NCBI RefSeq assembly: GCF_002931555.1
Contig: NZ_PSTZ01000007.1
Coordinates: forward strand, 124,001-188,000
Reading direction: 5' to 3'
From: Pseudoclavibacter sp. RFBB5
GTDB lineage: Bacteria; Actinomycetota; Actinomycetes; Actinomycetales; Microbacteriaceae
Length of the DNA: 64,000 nucleotides
A model generated the notes under the pieces. The model had not been told where the DNA came from. It made no database searches and saw only the letters and a program-made list of their open reading frames with translations. The stretch's first letter is position 1, and each line of letters starts with the position of its first letter. Shown here one piece after another: positions 50,082 through 59,598 of this stretch. A program made the position numbers and the translations under genes.

Positions 50082-50513
50082 ATGGACGCCACCACCGCTG
50101 CGCTGCTCGTCGGTGCGCTCGTCGTGATCGCCACCGTGGTCGGAGTGGCGATGCAGCGCACGAGCGGGCGCCTGAAGCGCGCAGCTCAGCAGCTCGACGG
50201 TGCCCCGGACCTGGACCTGCTCACCGACGGGCCGCCGCAGGGGAAGCGCGCAACGCTCATCCTCTTCTCCACCGCGTTCTGCGCCAGATGCCCCGCGACC
50301 AAGCGGATGCTCGAGGACCTCGCGGCCCAGACGCCCGGCGTGGTCGTCGCCGAAGTCGACCTCACCGATCGTCAGGACCTCGCGCGCAGCTACGACGTGA
50401 GGCAGACGCCCACGGTTCTGGTGCTCGACGACGCGGGCACGCGGGTCGCTCGCATCGGCGGGCCGCCGAGGCGAGCCGAGCTGCAGGCGCAGCTCCAGCA
50501 GCTGAGCGCCTGA
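50082..50513 (+). CDS. Membrane-anchored thioredoxin-like protein
   Basis: 143 residues. One N-terminal membrane segment (6-24), then a thioredoxin fold with active site CARC (Cys67, Cys70) in FSTAFCARCPATKRML and cis-Pro in VRQTPTVLVL. N-terminal anchor with the redox domain outside or inside cannot be decided; the Arg/Lys after the segment favour the domain in the cytoplasm. Follows the DUF4395 gene by 11 nt. Confidence 0.85.
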   Translation: MDATTAALLVGALVVIATVVGVAMQRTSGRLKRAAQQLDGAPDLDLLTDGPPQGKRATLILFSTAFCARCPATKRMLEDLAAQTPGVVVAEVDLTDRQDLARSYDVRQTPTVLVLDDAGTRVARIGGPPRRAELQAQLQQLSA

Positions 50514-50554
50514 TCCCGGCGCCACAGACCTCACCGTTCGACCCCCGGATATGC

Positions 50555-50560
50555 GAGGCT
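50555..50560 (+). promoter_or_regulatory. Possible leaderless-type -10 box GAGGCT
   Basis: GAGGCT, 6 nt, then the GTG at 50567. Deviates from TANNNT but the same hexamer and spacing occur before the gene at 51865. Confidence 0.3.
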
Positions 50561-50566
50561 GTCCGC

Positions 50567-51007
50567 GTGGACGCATCAGTGGTGTTGCTCGTGATCATGG
50601 CACTTGTACTCATTGTGGCCGTGGTCGGCTGGGTCGCGAGGCGCGGTGTGAGCCGTTTCGACGGCGAGGGGGAGCCGGAGCCCGAGCAGTCGGAGATCGA
50701 CCTCGAACTGCTGCCAGAGGGCGTGCTGCCGGGTCGCCGCGCGACCATCGTGCTCTTCACCGCCCCGGACAGTCCCGAATGCGCCGTGACGAGGTGGATG
50801 CTGCAGGACGTCGCCGCCACCTCGGCGGGGGTCGTGCTCGCCGAGGTGGACACGAGCATCCGCCCGGAGCTCGTGCTGCCGTACGACATCGTCGTCACTC
50901 CCACGGTGCTGCTGCTCGACGCCGACGGCAACCGCGCCGGCCGCTTCGACGGGGCGCCGCTGCGCGAGTCGGTGGAGGCGCAGCTCATCGAGCTCAGCGT
51001 GCGCTGA
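50567..51007 (+). CDS. Membrane-anchored thioredoxin-like protein lacking the first active-site Cys
   Basis: 146 residues, same architecture as its upstream neighbour: membrane segment at 4-22, acidic linker, thioredoxin fold. The active site reads SPEC (Ser69, Cys72) in place of CxxC, while cis-Pro (VTPTVLLL) is kept. A single resolving-type Cys cannot do normal disulfide exchange, so it may bind, sense, or form mixed disulfides. Looks like a tandem duplicate that diverged. GTG at 50567 is the likely start. Confidence 0.78.
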   Translation: MDASVVLLVIMALVLIVAVVGWVARRGVSRFDGEGEPEPEQSEIDLELLPEGVLPGRRATIVLFTAPDSPECAVTRWMLQDVAATSAGVVLAEVDTSIRPELVLPYDIVVTPTVLLLDADGNRAGRFDGAPLRESVEAQLIELSVR

Positions 51008-51067
51008 CCGGGCGGCTGCCTCCGCTGTCCCAGAGCTGCGCGGGCCTCGCGTGGCGTTAGACGCCGA

Positions 51068-51865
51068 TCAGGAGTTGAAGGGCCAGAACTCGAAGCCCGC
51101 GGAATGCGAGAGCGCGTCGCGGAGCAGCAGGAAGCCGACGATGCCGATGATCCAGGCCGTGTTCTCGGCGGCGTTCCGGCTCAGCCAGTCCGAGAGACGA
51201 CGGAGGCGGGGTTCGACGGTGCGGCGTGCCGCGACCCGTCCGAGCAGGAGCAGCAGCGCCGGGACGATCATGACGACGCAGTACGCGGCGAGCAGCGGAG
51301 CTGATCCGGCGACGCCGAGCCCCGAGTTCGTGAGTAGGCCCACGGCCGCGAGATAGGGAATCATCGTCGCGAGCTCGACGAGACCCGCGGCCAGGGCGAG
51401 CACGATGACGGTCGCCGGGGAGCCACCGCCGAGCGCCCGCTCGCGCCAGCGGCCAAGGCGCCCGGGAGCGGCCGGTGCCGAGTCGGACTGCGGGTTCAGG
51501 TGTGCGGGAGGAATGCCGCTCCCGGCCGGGGCGACCTCAGCGGGCGAGAGCTGCGGCTCCTTCTTCTTCGTCGGCATGAGGATGGCGACGGCGAGCAGGC
51601 CTGCGCCGAGGAACAGCTGCACGGCGTAGGCGGTGGGCGTCTCGAGCACCGCGGCGGCACTGTCCAGCAGCACGGACGCGCCGGCCGTGAGGGCGAGACC
51701 GACGAGGAAGTAGAAGCCGGCGATCGTGCCCAGGTAGGTGAGCATGCGCCCGAGGCGGATGCGGCCGGGCGCGAGCAGGAAGAAGATCGGGATGAGCAGC
51801 GTGCCCGCACTCAGGCTGTCGACGAGTGCGAGTCCGAGGAGCGAGAGCAGCAGTTCTGTGGTCAT
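51068..51865 (-). CDS. GAP-family (Sap-like) membrane protein
   Basis: 265 residues with six hydrophobic segments. TM1 LLLSLLGLALVDSLSAGTLL carries the DSxSxGT pattern found in the mycobacterial Gap/Sap (sulfolipid-1-addressing) family; a hydrophilic loop of about 50 residues separates two halves. Family members help move glycolipids or act near lysine-exporter-like folds; the cargo here is unknown. GAGGCT 6 nt before the ATG may be a leaderless promoter. Confidence 0.8.
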   Translation of the reverse strand: MTTELLLSLLGLALVDSLSAGTLLIPIFFLLAPGRIRLGRMLTYLGTIAGFYFLVGLALTAGASVLLDSAAAVLETPTAYAVQLFLGAGLLAVAILMPTKKKEPQLSPAEVAPAGSGIPPAHLNPQSDSAPAAPGRLGRWRERALGGGSPATVIVLALAAGLVELATMIPYLAAVGLLTNSGLGVAGSAPLLAAYCVVMIVPALLLLLGRVAARRTVEPRLRRLSDWLSRNAAENTAWIIGIVGFLLLRDALSHSAGFEFWPFNS

Positions 51866-51871
51866 GGGGCA

Positions 51872-51877
51872 AGCCTC
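51872..51877 (-). promoter_or_regulatory. Possible leaderless-type -10 box GAGGCT
   Basis: GAGGCT on the minus strand, 6 nt before the ATG at 51865. Confidence 0.3.
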
Positions 51878-51982
51878 AGGCGCGTGAGCGCGGGCCCGCG
51901 TCCGCCAAAGGGCGTCGACACGGCCGCCGGGCTACATCCTTCGGCGGACACCCTCCTTGCGTCTGTGTGCTGGGATGGTCGC

Positions 51983-53188
51983 ATGACGGAACCCGGTGGG
52001 ACGCTCGCGGCAGCGAAGACGCGCATCCGGGACCTCGACGAGGACACGACGTCGACCGTCGTCGTCGTGGCGATCGCCGTCGTGCTGGCGCTCTTCGACT
52101 CCGCTGAGCAGCTCGGTCCGACGCTCGGGGCGATCGCGATCGGCGCGGCAGCGCTCACGCAGAAGCGAAGGTTTCCGGTGGCCGTGCTCACCGTCTGCGT
52201 CGCACTGGCGGCGCTGACGCTCGTCGTCGGCGGCGCGCTCGGCGTGATCGTGCTGGTCCTCGACGCGCTGTATGTCGTGGGGAGGTTCGCTTCGAGGGGT
52301 GCGCTCCGGGTCGTGGAGTGGGTCGTCGTCGCGGCCGTGCTGGCAGCGTTCGTCGCGCCCCTGCTGCTCGGGGCCACAATCCGGGAAGCGGTCTTCTTCT
52401 GCCTGCAGGCCCTCGCCATCTTCTGCACCCCGCTGTGGTGGGCGGGCTCGGTGCGCCAGAGCGCGGAGCTGGCCCGTGTGCAGGAGGCACGCGCCGACGA
52501 CGCCGAGCGCCTGCTCGTGCTGGAACGCGAAGAAGCGGTGCGCGCTGAACGAGAGCGCATGGCCCGCGACCTCCACGACGTCGTCGCCGCGAACCTCTCG
52601 GCGATCGCGATCACCTCCGAGGCGGCGCTCGCGGGGCCAGCGGTCGCTCCCCGGGAGGCCGGCGCCCTCCAAGCCATCCGTGCCTCCGCCCTCGAGGGAC
52701 TCGACGAGATGCGGTCGATGATCCTCATCCTGCGTCACGGTGAGAGCGACAGTCAGGAGCTGGCCGCACCACCGCGGCTCGCTCAGGTGGCCCAGATCGT
52801 CGCGGCCACGCGCGCGGTCGACGTGACGGTCGTCGGCGAGGTGCCGAGCGCATCCGCCGCCTCCGAGCAAGCGCTCGCGCGGGTCGTGGCGGAGGCTCTC
52901 GCGAACAGCGAGCGCCATTCTCCCGGGGCCGACGTCGAGGTGCGCTTCGAGGAGGACACCGAGTCGATCTCCGTGCTCGTCACGTCCGTGGGCGGCACGC
53001 TCGTCGACGGCGCCCCGGGCACCGGGAACGGGCTCGGGCTGATCCGCGAGCGAGCCGAGCGTCTCGGCGGGCGCCTCGAGGCGGGGCCCATCGCGGGCGG
53101 TGGAGGGTGGCGCGTCAGCGCGCGAGTGCCACGGAACGTGGGAGGCGCGGAGCGCGGGGCCGGTCACCGAACCGAGAGGGCATCGTGA
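51983..53188 (+). CDS. Sensor histidine kinase, NarL/DesK (HisKA_3) type
   Basis: 401 residues. Membrane part with about five segments (25-150), a coiled-coil-like linker, then the HisKA_3 dimerisation domain with phospho-accepting His198 in ARDLHDVVAANLSAI. The ATP-binding domain has VVAEALANSERHSP (N box) and GTGNGLGLIRERAERLGG (G box). Signal is sensed within or near the membrane; no extracellular domain is seen. It overlaps the response-regulator gene by 4 nt (GTGA). Confidence 0.9.
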   Translation: MTEPGGTLAAAKTRIRDLDEDTTSTVVVVAIAVVLALFDSAEQLGPTLGAIAIGAAALTQKRRFPVAVLTVCVALAALTLVVGGALGVIVLVLDALYVVGRFASRGALRVVEWVVVAAVLAAFVAPLLLGATIREAVFFCLQALAIFCTPLWWAGSVRQSAELARVQEARADDAERLLVLEREEAVRAERERMARDLHDVVAANLSAIAITSEAALAGPAVAPREAGALQAIRASALEGLDEMRSMILILRHGESDSQELAAPPRLAQVAQIVAATRAVDVTVVGEVPSASAASEQALARVVAEALANSERHSPGADVEVRFEEDTESISVLVTSVGGTLVDGAPGTGNGLGLIRERAERLGGRLEAGPIAGGGGWRVSARVPRNVGGAERGAGHRTERAS

Positions 53189-53919
53189 ACGGAGCCGATC
53201 AAGCAGGCGAGGTGGACCAGGCCCACCTGGGCGGCGAAGCAACCGGGGCGGTCGGTGCTGCCCGGCCACGAGTGCGCGTGCTCATCGCCGACGATCACGC
53301 TGCGATCAGGGCGGGGCTGCGGCTCCTGCTGGAGGCACACGACATCGAGGTCGTGGGTGAGGCCGCTGACGGTGCGGCGGCGATCGGCAACGCGCGGGCG
53401 CTTCGACCGGACGTCGTGCTCATGGACGTTCGCATGCCCGGCACCGACGGCATCGCGGCCACACGGGCGATCATCGCCGAGTCGCTCTCGCAGGTGCTCG
53501 TGCTGACGACGTTCGACCTCCACGAGTACGTCTTCGGCGCGGTTCGCGCGGGTGCGGCCGGGTTCCTGCTCAAGTCGACGACCGGGCCCGCCCTGCAGGC
53601 GGCGGTGCAGGCGGTGGCGAGGGGGGACGGCGCGCTCTCGCCTGAGGTGACGCGGCGCCTCCTCGACCGCTTCGCCGAGACACGAGAGGAAGCGCCCACG
53701 GCAACGCCGGCTGTGCCCGGCATCGAGCAGCTCACGGCACGGGAGCGGGAGGTGCTCACCGCCCTCGGCGAGGGGCTCTCGAACGTGGGCATCGGCCAGC
53801 GGATGCACATCAGCGGGTCGACCGCGAAGACACACGTCTCCCGGGTGCTCGCGAAGCTCGGGGTCACCTCGCGCATGGAGGCCGCGGTGCTCGCGAGGCG
53901 TGCGGGACTCGCGGACTGA
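53185..53919 (+). CDS. Response regulator, NarL/LuxR type
   Basis: 244 residues. After a hydrophilic extension of about 27 residues, the receiver domain has acidic pair Asp36-Asp37, phospho-acceptor Asp81 (LMDVRMPG) and Lys in FLLKST. The C-terminal LuxR helix-turn-helix is LTAREREVLTALGEGLSNVG then GSTAKTHVSRVLAKLG. GTG at 53185 with GAGAGGG 5 nt upstream overlaps the kinase stop. Targets unknown; the GAP-family and adjacent genes are candidates. Confidence 0.92.
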   Translation: MNGADQAGEVDQAHLGGEATGAVGAARPRVRVLIADDHAAIRAGLRLLLEAHDIEVVGEAADGAAAIGNARALRPDVVLMDVRMPGTDGIAATRAIIAESLSQVLVLTTFDLHEYVFGAVRAGAAGFLLKSTTGPALQAAVQAVARGDGALSPEVTRRLLDRFAETREEAPTATPAVPGIEQLTAREREVLTALGEGLSNVGIGQRMHISGSTAKTHVSRVLAKLGVTSRMEAAVLARRAGLAD

Positions 53920-53951
53920 TGCGTCCCCGCATCCGCCTGCCCTAGCGGATG
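53918..53951. terminator. Overlapping hairpins between convergent genes
   Basis: GATGCG-TCCC-CGCATC (53918-53933) and CATCCGC-CTGCCCTA-GCGGATG (53930-53951) are mutually exclusive folds in the 22-nt gap between the response regulator and the reductase gene, reaching into both ends. Confidence 0.4.
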
Positions 53952-54508
53952 ACGTCGAAGACCTGCTTCTGGATGCCGTTCGAGTAGACCTCGTGCTCGA
54001 CGAGCTTGAGGTGCTGGGTGGCCTTGTCGGTCTCGCTGAAGAGCCGCTTGCCTGCACCGAGGAGCAGCGGGAAGACGAGCAGGTTGTAGCGGTCGACGAG
54101 TCCGGCGTCGGCGAGCGCCTGGCCGAGCTCGGCGCTTCCGTGCACGATGATCGGGTCGCCGTCGCCGTCCTTGAGGGCGGCGACGTCGTCGATGGAGCGA
54201 AGGACGGTGGCGGGCCAGCGAGGGTCGTCGGTCTCGAGCGTCGTCGAGACGACGTAGCGCGGCATGGTGTTGTACTTCGGGAACTCCTCGGTCATGCCGG
54301 GCCAGACCGGCGCGAAGGCCTCGTAGCTCGTGCGGCCGAGGAGCAGCGCGCCGGCTTCGAGCTGCTCGGTGCCCTTGATCGTGTAGGCGGCCGGGTCGAA
54401 GTCGATGTCCTGCCAGGTCCACCCCGAGTTGCGGTAGCCCTCTTCACCTCCGGGGGCCTCCATGACCCCGTCGGCAGAGACGAAGGCGGTGACGATGAGC
54501 TGGCGCAT
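53942..54508 (-). CDS. Dihydrofolate reductase-like (RibD C-terminal domain) protein
   Basis: 188 residues of the RibD_C/DHFR-like family: QLIVTAFVSADGVMEAPGG at the start, LLLGRTSYEAFAPVWP, and IIVHGSAELGQALADAGLVD. These stand-alone proteins bind NADPH; their substrates are mostly unknown and many are called DHFR without being folate enzymes. AGGAGAA stands before the ATG at 54508. Confidence 0.85.
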   Translation of the reverse strand: MRQLIVTAFVSADGVMEAPGGEEGYRNSGWTWQDIDFDPAAYTIKGTEQLEAGALLLGRTSYEAFAPVWPGMTEEFPKYNTMPRYVVSTTLETDDPRWPATVLRSIDDVAALKDGDGDPIIVHGSAELGQALADAGLVDRYNLLVFPLLLGAGKRLFSETDKATQHLKLVEHEVYSNGIQKQVFDVIR

Positions 54509-54667
54509 GGGGTTCTCCTGACGGCGCACGGTTGATTCGCTCCTCGCGAACCGTAGGAAATGCTAGATCACTTGCGGCTAGGTCGGGGGCCAGCAAGAGA
54601 GCGTGACGCACGACTCTCGCGGCTGGCATCGCGGCTCGAGCTGTGGCGGATTCGTTGGTCGCGTCGC

Positions 54668-54673
54668 TAGAGT
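54668..54673 (+). promoter_or_regulatory. Leaderless-type -10 box TAGAGT
   Basis: TAGAGT, 7 nt, then the GTG at 54681. Confidence 0.5.
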
Positions 54674-54680
54674 TTTTCCT

Positions 54681-55676
54681 GTGACGGCACAACGCGTTCG
54701 ATGGGGAGTTCTCGGGGCAGGCAACATCGCGAAGACCTTCGTGTCCGACCTGCTGGCCCAGGGGCTCGAGGTCGCGGCTGTCGGATCGCGGGATGCGACA
54801 AAGGCGGCCGAGTTCGCCGCCGAGTTCTCCATCCCCGCCTCTCACGGCAGCTACGAGGACCTCGTCGCCGACCCGCACGTGGATGTGGTTTACATCGCGA
54901 CGCCGCAGACGCTCCACGCGGAGCAGGCGCTGCTCGCGATCGGAGCCGGCAAGCCCGTGCTCGTCGAGAAGTCGTTCACCAGCACGGCCGCCGAGGCGGA
55001 GCGGGTCGTCGCGGCCGCCCGCGCCAAGGGCGTCTTCGCGATGGAGGCCATGTGGACCCGCTTCCTGCCGACGGCGGACGCGATCGGCGACGTGCTGGAG
55101 CGCGGGGCGATCGGTGAGCTCGTGAGCTTCACGAGCTCGCACTTCCAGAACCTCGACGTGTCTCCGACGAGCCGGCACGGTGACCCCTCGCTCGGCGGCG
55201 GGGTGATGGCCGATCTCGGCGTGTACGGCATCTCGATGGCCTCACAGCTGCTCGGGCCCGCCACGACGATCCTCGTCGACGGCGAGGCGTCCGAGCTCGG
55301 TGTCGACCTCTCCGCTTCCGTGCTGATGCGGCACGGCGCAGGCCGCAGCTCGGCGACGCTCACGCGCATGGACGCGCCGGGCTCGAACCGTGCAGCCATC
55401 GTCGGGTCCGACGGGTGGATTGACATCGATGCCGTCTTCTACGCGTCGACCTCGTTCACGGTCTACGACGGCGGCAGGCCGCAGCGTGAGCTGCTGCGCT
55501 TCGACAAGCCCCAGCACGTCGGCCGGGGCATGCAGTTCCAGGCGCTCGAGGTCGAGCGCTGCCTGCACGCCGGAGAACTCGAGAGCCCGCGCATGCCGCT
55601 CGACGAATCGGTCGCCATCATGGCGGTGCTCGACGAGGTGCGAGCCAGCATCGCCGCGCAGGCGGCAGCTGTGTAG
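54681..55676 (+). CDS. Gfo/Idh/MocA-family NAD(P)-dependent oxidoreductase
   Basis: 331 residues. Rossmann motif GVLGAGNIAKTF at the N-terminus and the catalytic-loop motif VEKSFTSTAAEAE (Lys of EKP-like motif is in EKS here). FAMEAMWTRFLP fits the trans-1,2-dihydrodiol dehydrogenase-like subgroup. Substrate is probably a sugar or polyol and cannot be named. GTG at 54681 is fixed by the leaderless-type box. Confidence 0.88.
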   Translation: MTAQRVRWGVLGAGNIAKTFVSDLLAQGLEVAAVGSRDATKAAEFAAEFSIPASHGSYEDLVADPHVDVVYIATPQTLHAEQALLAIGAGKPVLVEKSFTSTAAEAERVVAAARAKGVFAMEAMWTRFLPTADAIGDVLERGAIGELVSFTSSHFQNLDVSPTSRHGDPSLGGGVMADLGVYGISMASQLLGPATTILVDGEASELGVDLSASVLMRHGAGRSSATLTRMDAPGSNRAAIVGSDGWIDIDAVFYASTSFTVYDGGRPQRELLRFDKPQHVGRGMQFQALEVERCLHAGELESPRMPLDESVAIMAVLDEVRASIAAQAAAV

Positions 55677-55705
55677 CGAGCTCGCGCGGGCTCGACCGGG
55701 GCGCG

Positions 55706-56086
55706 CTAGGAGCTCGACCAGACGCCGAGCTCGTTGCCCGCCGGGTCGGTGAAGTGGAAGCGCCGGCCGCCCGGGAACTCGTACGGTCCGCTGACGATCT
55801 CCCCACCCGCCGAACGCACCTGGGCGATGCTCGCCTCGAGGTCGTCGGAGTAGAGGAGCACCAGGGCACCTCCGGGAGTGACTTGCGGGTCGAGGCGGAA
55901 GCCGCCCACCTCGTCGGTCTCCTCGCCACCCGGTCGACGGATGCCCACGTAGTTGGGGCCGGGGCCGTAGTCGTTGAAGGTCCACCCGAAGGCGTCGCCG
56001 TAGAACTGCTTGGCGACGGCGAGGTCGGTGACGCCGAACTCGAGGTAGTCGATCGAATGGTGGGCGCGGGCAGCTGGTTCCGTCAT
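55706..56086 (-). CDS. VOC superfamily protein
   Basis: 126 residues: HSIDYLEFGVTDLAVAKQFYG, then LVLLYSDDLEASIAQVRSAG and FHFTDPAGNELGVW, the two paired motifs of the glyoxalase/bleomycin-resistance fold. The terminal Glu of ELGVW is the usual metal ligand. Role unknown. The ATG at 56086 has CAGACT 7 nt upstream as a weak leaderless-type box. Confidence 0.85.
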   Translation of the reverse strand: MTEPAARAHHSIDYLEFGVTDLAVAKQFYGDAFGWTFNDYGPGPNYVGIRRPGGEETDEVGGFRLDPQVTPGGALVLLYSDDLEASIAQVRSAGGEIVSGPYEFPGGRRFHFTDPAGNELGVWSSS

Positions 56087-56164
56087 GCGAACCAGTCTGC
56101 CCGCACCCACCGACAATCGGCTCCGGGTGGCACCTCGCCAGCGCGGGGCGCGGCGGCTCGGAGC

Positions 56165-57943
56165 TCAGCTCGCCTGAGCGACCTCCGCGAGCACCTCACC
56201 GGCCGCGATTGGGCTGCCCGCCTCGGCCCGGTGGCGCAGGGTGCCGGCGGCCTTCACCTGCACGGGCGTCTCCATCTTCATGGCCTCGACCACGGCCACC
56301 GCGGTGCCCGCCTCGACCTCTGCACCGTCATCGACGAGCCAGCGCAGGAGCGTGCCCGCCATGGGGGCCGCGACCGACGAGCCGGACCCGCTGCCAGCAT
56401 CCGCTGCCCCTGCAGAACCTGCCGCGCCGGCGGGCGACACCGCGGCAGCCGAGCCGCCCGCGGCGAAGAGCGTCGCGGGGAGCCGCATGGCGACGCGTCG
56501 CCCGTCGAGCTCGATCCAGGTCGACACGACCGACGGGTCCGTCGGCTGGACCGAGAGCGACTGCTCCGGGATGCGCTCGGCGAAGGTCGTCTCGATCCAT
56601 TGCGTGTGCACGCCGAAGCCCGGCTCACCGTCGGGGCCTTCGCCGCCGATGAAATCTGGGTCGTCGAGCACCGCGCGGTGGAAGGGCAGCACGGTCGGCA
56701 CGCCCTCGACCTCGAACTCAGCCAGCGCGCGGCGTGCGCGGCGGAGCGCCTCCTCACGGGTGGCCCCGGTGACGATGAGCTTCGCGAGCATCGAGTCGAA
56801 CTGCCCGGAGACCACGGAGCCGGTCTCGACGCCGGTGTCGATGCGCACGCCTGGACCCGACGGCGCGCGGAACAGCGAGATGGTGCCCGGCCCTGGCAGG
56901 AAACCGCGCGCCGGGTCCTCGGCGTTGATGCGGAACTCGAACGCGTGCCCGCGGGGCTCGAACTCGGCCGCCTCGAGCGCGAGCCCGTCGGCGATGCGCA
57001 GCTGCTGCACCACGAGGTCGACGCCCGCGGTCTCCTCGGTCACGGGGTGCTCGACCTGCAGGCGAGTGTTGACCTCGAGGAAGGAGATGATGCCGTTCGC
57101 GTCGAGGAGGAACTCGACCGTGCCGGCGCTGCGGTAGCCGGCCTCGGCGCAGATGTCACGGGCTGAGGTGTGGATGCGCTCCCGCTGCTCGGGAGTCAGG
57201 AAGGGCGCGGGGGCCTCCTCGACGAGCTTCTGGTTGCGGCGCTGCAGCGAGCAGTCGCGCGTGCCGACGACCACCACGTTGCCGTGCTCGTCGGCGATCA
57301 CCTGCGCTTCGATGTGGCGTGGCGACTCGAGGAACTGCTCGACGAAGCACTCGCCGCGACCGAACGCGGCGACGGCTTCGCGACCTGCTGCGGCGAAGAG
57401 CTCCTCGACCTCGTCGAGTCGGCGCGCGACGCGGAGGCCGCGGCCGCCACCGCCGAACGCGGCCTTGATGGCGATGGGGAGGCCGTGCTCCTCGGCGAAG
57501 GCGCTCGCCTCCGCGGGGGAGTCGACGGGGCCGCTCGTTCCGGCGACGAGGGGCGCACCGACGCGCTCGGCCAGGCGGCGGGCAGAGATCTTGTCGCCGA
57601 GGAGCTCGATGGCCGCTGGTGGCGGCCCGATCCACACGAGGCCAGCGGATTCGACGGCCCGCGCGAAGTCGGCGTTCTCGGAGAGGAAGCCGTAGCCGGG
57701 GTGGACGGCGTCGGCGCCCGTCGCCTTGGCTGCGGCGAGGAGCTTGTCGGCGTCGAGGTAGGTCTCCTTCGACGTCTCGCCCTCGAGCGGCACGGCCTCG
57801 TCGGCGAGGCGCACGTGCAGGGCGTCGGCATCGGAGTCGGCGTAGACGGCGACGGAGGCGACCCCGTAGTCGGCGCAGGCGCGGGCGACGCGCCCTGCGA
57901 TCTCACCGCGGTTCGCGATGAGGACCTTGCTGATGCGGGTCAT
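56165..57943 (-). CDS. Biotin carboxylase fused to biotin carboxyl carrier domain
   Basis: 592 residues. Biotin carboxylase with ATP-grasp: [44 protein letters not shown] and [17 protein letters not shown]. The C-terminal carrier domain has the biotin site EAMKMETP with Lys556. In this place it is the fourth gene of a 5-oxoprolinase locus, overlapping pxpBC by 4 nt; carboxylases often sit beside pxp genes, and whether it activates oxoproline, or a breakdown product, is open. AGGAGAA precedes the ATG. No carboxyltransferase subunit gene is seen. Confidence 0.9.
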   Translation of the reverse strand: MTRISKVLIANRGEIAGRVARACADYGVASVAVYADSDADALHVRLADEAVPLEGETSKETYLDADKLLAAAKATGADAVHPGYGFLSENADFARAVESAGLVWIGPPPAAIELLGDKISARRLAERVGAPLVAGTSGPVDSPAEASAFAEEHGLPIAIKAAFGGGGRGLRVARRLDEVEELFAAAGREAVAAFGRGECFVEQFLESPRHIEAQVIADEHGNVVVVGTRDCSLQRRNQKLVEEAPAPFLTPEQRERIHTSARDICAEAGYRSAGTVEFLLDANGIISFLEVNTRLQVEHPVTEETAGVDLVVQQLRIADGLALEAAEFEPRGHAFEFRINAEDPARGFLPGPGTISLFRAPSGPGVRIDTGVETGSVVSGQFDSMLAKLIVTGATREEALRRARRALAEFEVEGVPTVLPFHRAVLDDPDFIGGEGPDGEPGFGVHTQWIETTFAERIPEQSLSVQPTDPSVVSTWIELDGRRVAMRLPATLFAAGGSAAAVSPAGAAGSAGAADAGSGSGSSVAAPMAGTLLRWLVDDGAEVEAGTAVAVVEAMKMETPVQVKAAGTLRHRAEAGSPIAAGEVLAEVAQAS

Positions 57944-59589
57944 CGGAGTTCTCCTGGGGTCTGGGTGAGTGGGGTCTGGGTGCGTGGCTGGTGGATGCGC
58001 GGTTCGACGATGCGGAATCGCACGGTGGCGCCGACGGGCAGCTGGCCAGCGAGGGGTAGGTCGTCGGTGATGACGGCGCCGAGCACGGGGTAGCCGCCCG
58101 TGAGGGGATGGTCGGCGAGGAAGAGCACGGGCTGCCCGCTGGGCGGCATCTGCAGGGCCCCGCTGACGCAGCCCTCGCTCGGCAGCTCTCCGCCCTTCGC
58201 GCGAGTGAGGGCGTCGCCCTCGAGGCGCACGCCGACGCGGTTCGACTGCGGCGTCACCTGCCACTCCTGGCTCGTGAAGCGGGTGATCTCCTCGGCGGAG
58301 AACCAGTCGTCGCGCGGTCCGAGCACGATGCGCAGCTCGACGCTGTCGCCGCCCGCGGCAGGCAGGTCCCGGTGCGCCGCGTCGGCGACGGAGATCGCCG
58401 GGGCGAGGGGCGCCGCGGGCTCGCGGACGCCGAGCACGTCACCGGCCTCGAGTGCGTCGGGGCCGAGCCCCGCGAGAAGATCGGTCGCGAGGCTCTCGAG
58501 CACGGGAGGTGCGTCGAATCCGCCGCGCACCGCGAGGTAGCTGCGGACGCCGAACGTGGGGGAGCCGAGCTGCAGCTCGTCGCCGTCGTCGAGGGCGAAG
58601 GCCGCGCCGAACGGCACGGTGCGAGGGAGGACGCCGTCCACGGTCAGCTCGACCTCGGCGCCGGCGACGGCCACCACCTGCGGGCCGTGTGCTCGCAGGC
58701 GCAGGCCGCCGTAGGCGACCTCCAGGGTGGGGCCGCCCGGGCTGTTGCCGACGAGGCGGTTCGCCTGCCGGTGGGCGGGCGCGTCCAGTGACCCGGAGGC
58801 TGAGACGCCCATGCTGGCGTAGCCGTCGCGCCCGAGGTCCTGGAACAGCGTCTGCAGGCCTGGGGAGACCACTTCGAGGGCGGAGCTGCGGCCGTCTGCC
58901 CCCTCGGGTTGCGCCTGATCGGTCTGCTTGGGTGCGTTCGCGCGTTCAGCGCTCACGGTCGCGCGCGCCCGCTCGGTCGCGGCGTCGACGCTGAACGTGA
59001 CGATGTCGCCCGGCGCCATGAAGGCGGCAGGGTCGCGGTCGAGATCCCACATGGGGACCTCCGTGGTGCCGATGAGCTGCCAGCCGCCGGGGCTCTCGCG
59101 GGGGTAGACGCCGCTGTAGGTGCCGGCGAGGGCGACCGAGCCTGCGGGGATGCGGGTGCGCGGGGTCGACCGGCGTGGCACGTCGAGCACGGGGTCGTCG
59201 CCCGTCAGGTAGGCGAAGCCGGGCGCGAAGCCCACGAACCCGACCGTGAAGGTCGAGTTCGTGTGGCGGCGCACGACTTCGTCGGCGGAGATGCCGAGGA
59301 GGTCGGCGACCTCCGCGAGGTCCTCACCGTCGTACCGCGTTGGGATCTCGAGACGCCGCGGTTCTCCCGCACGCACGCCGCTGAGGTCGGCGCCCGCTGC
59401 TGCGGCTTCGATCTCCTCGGCGGTCACCCGTGCGGGCCGGAACGGGACGAGCAGGGTGCGGGCACCCGGCACCATCTCGCCGACCCCGGGGATGCGCAGG
59501 GCGGTCATGGCGTCGAAGAGCGCGATCGTCTCGTCGAGGCTGTCGCACTCGATGAGGACCGCGTCGTCGCGGGCGGTGAGGACTCTCAT
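57940..59589 (-). CDS. pxpBC: Fused 5-oxoprolinase subunits PxpB-PxpC (KipI-KipA)
   Basis: 549 residues joining two normally separate subunits. The N-terminal half (about 1-205) is the KipI/PxpB domain with [17 protein letters not shown] and [19 protein letters not shown] linker (about 206-240) leads to the KipA/PxpC domain with [29 protein letters not shown] and [20 protein letters not shown]. With PxpA it hydrolyses 5-oxo-L-proline to glutamate using ATP. It begins 10 nt after pxpA. Confidence 0.9.
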   Translation of the reverse strand: MRVLTARDDAVLIECDSLDETIALFDAMTALRIPGVGEMVPGARTLLVPFRPARVTAEEIEAAAAGADLSGVRAGEPRRLEIPTRYDGEDLAEVADLLGISADEVVRRHTNSTFTVGFVGFAPGFAYLTGDDPVLDVPRRSTPRTRIPAGSVALAGTYSGVYPRESPGGWQLIGTTEVPMWDLDRDPAAFMAPGDIVTFSVDAATERARATVSAERANAPKQTDQAQPEGADGRSSALEVVSPGLQTLFQDLGRDGYASMGVSASGSLDAPAHRQANRLVGNSPGGPTLEVAYGGLRLRAHGPQVVAVAGAEVELTVDGVLPRTVPFGAAFALDDGDELQLGSPTFGVRSYLAVRGGFDAPPVLESLATDLLAGLGPDALEAGDVLGVREPAAPLAPAISVADAAHRDLPAAGGDSVELRIVLGPRDDWFSAEEITRFTSQEWQVTPQSNRVGVRLEGDALTRAKGGELPSEGCVSGALQMPPSGQPVLFLADHPLTGGYPVLGAVITDDLPLAGQLPVGATVRFRIVEPRIHQPRTQTPLTQTPGELR

Positions 59590-59598
59590 GGGGTGGGC

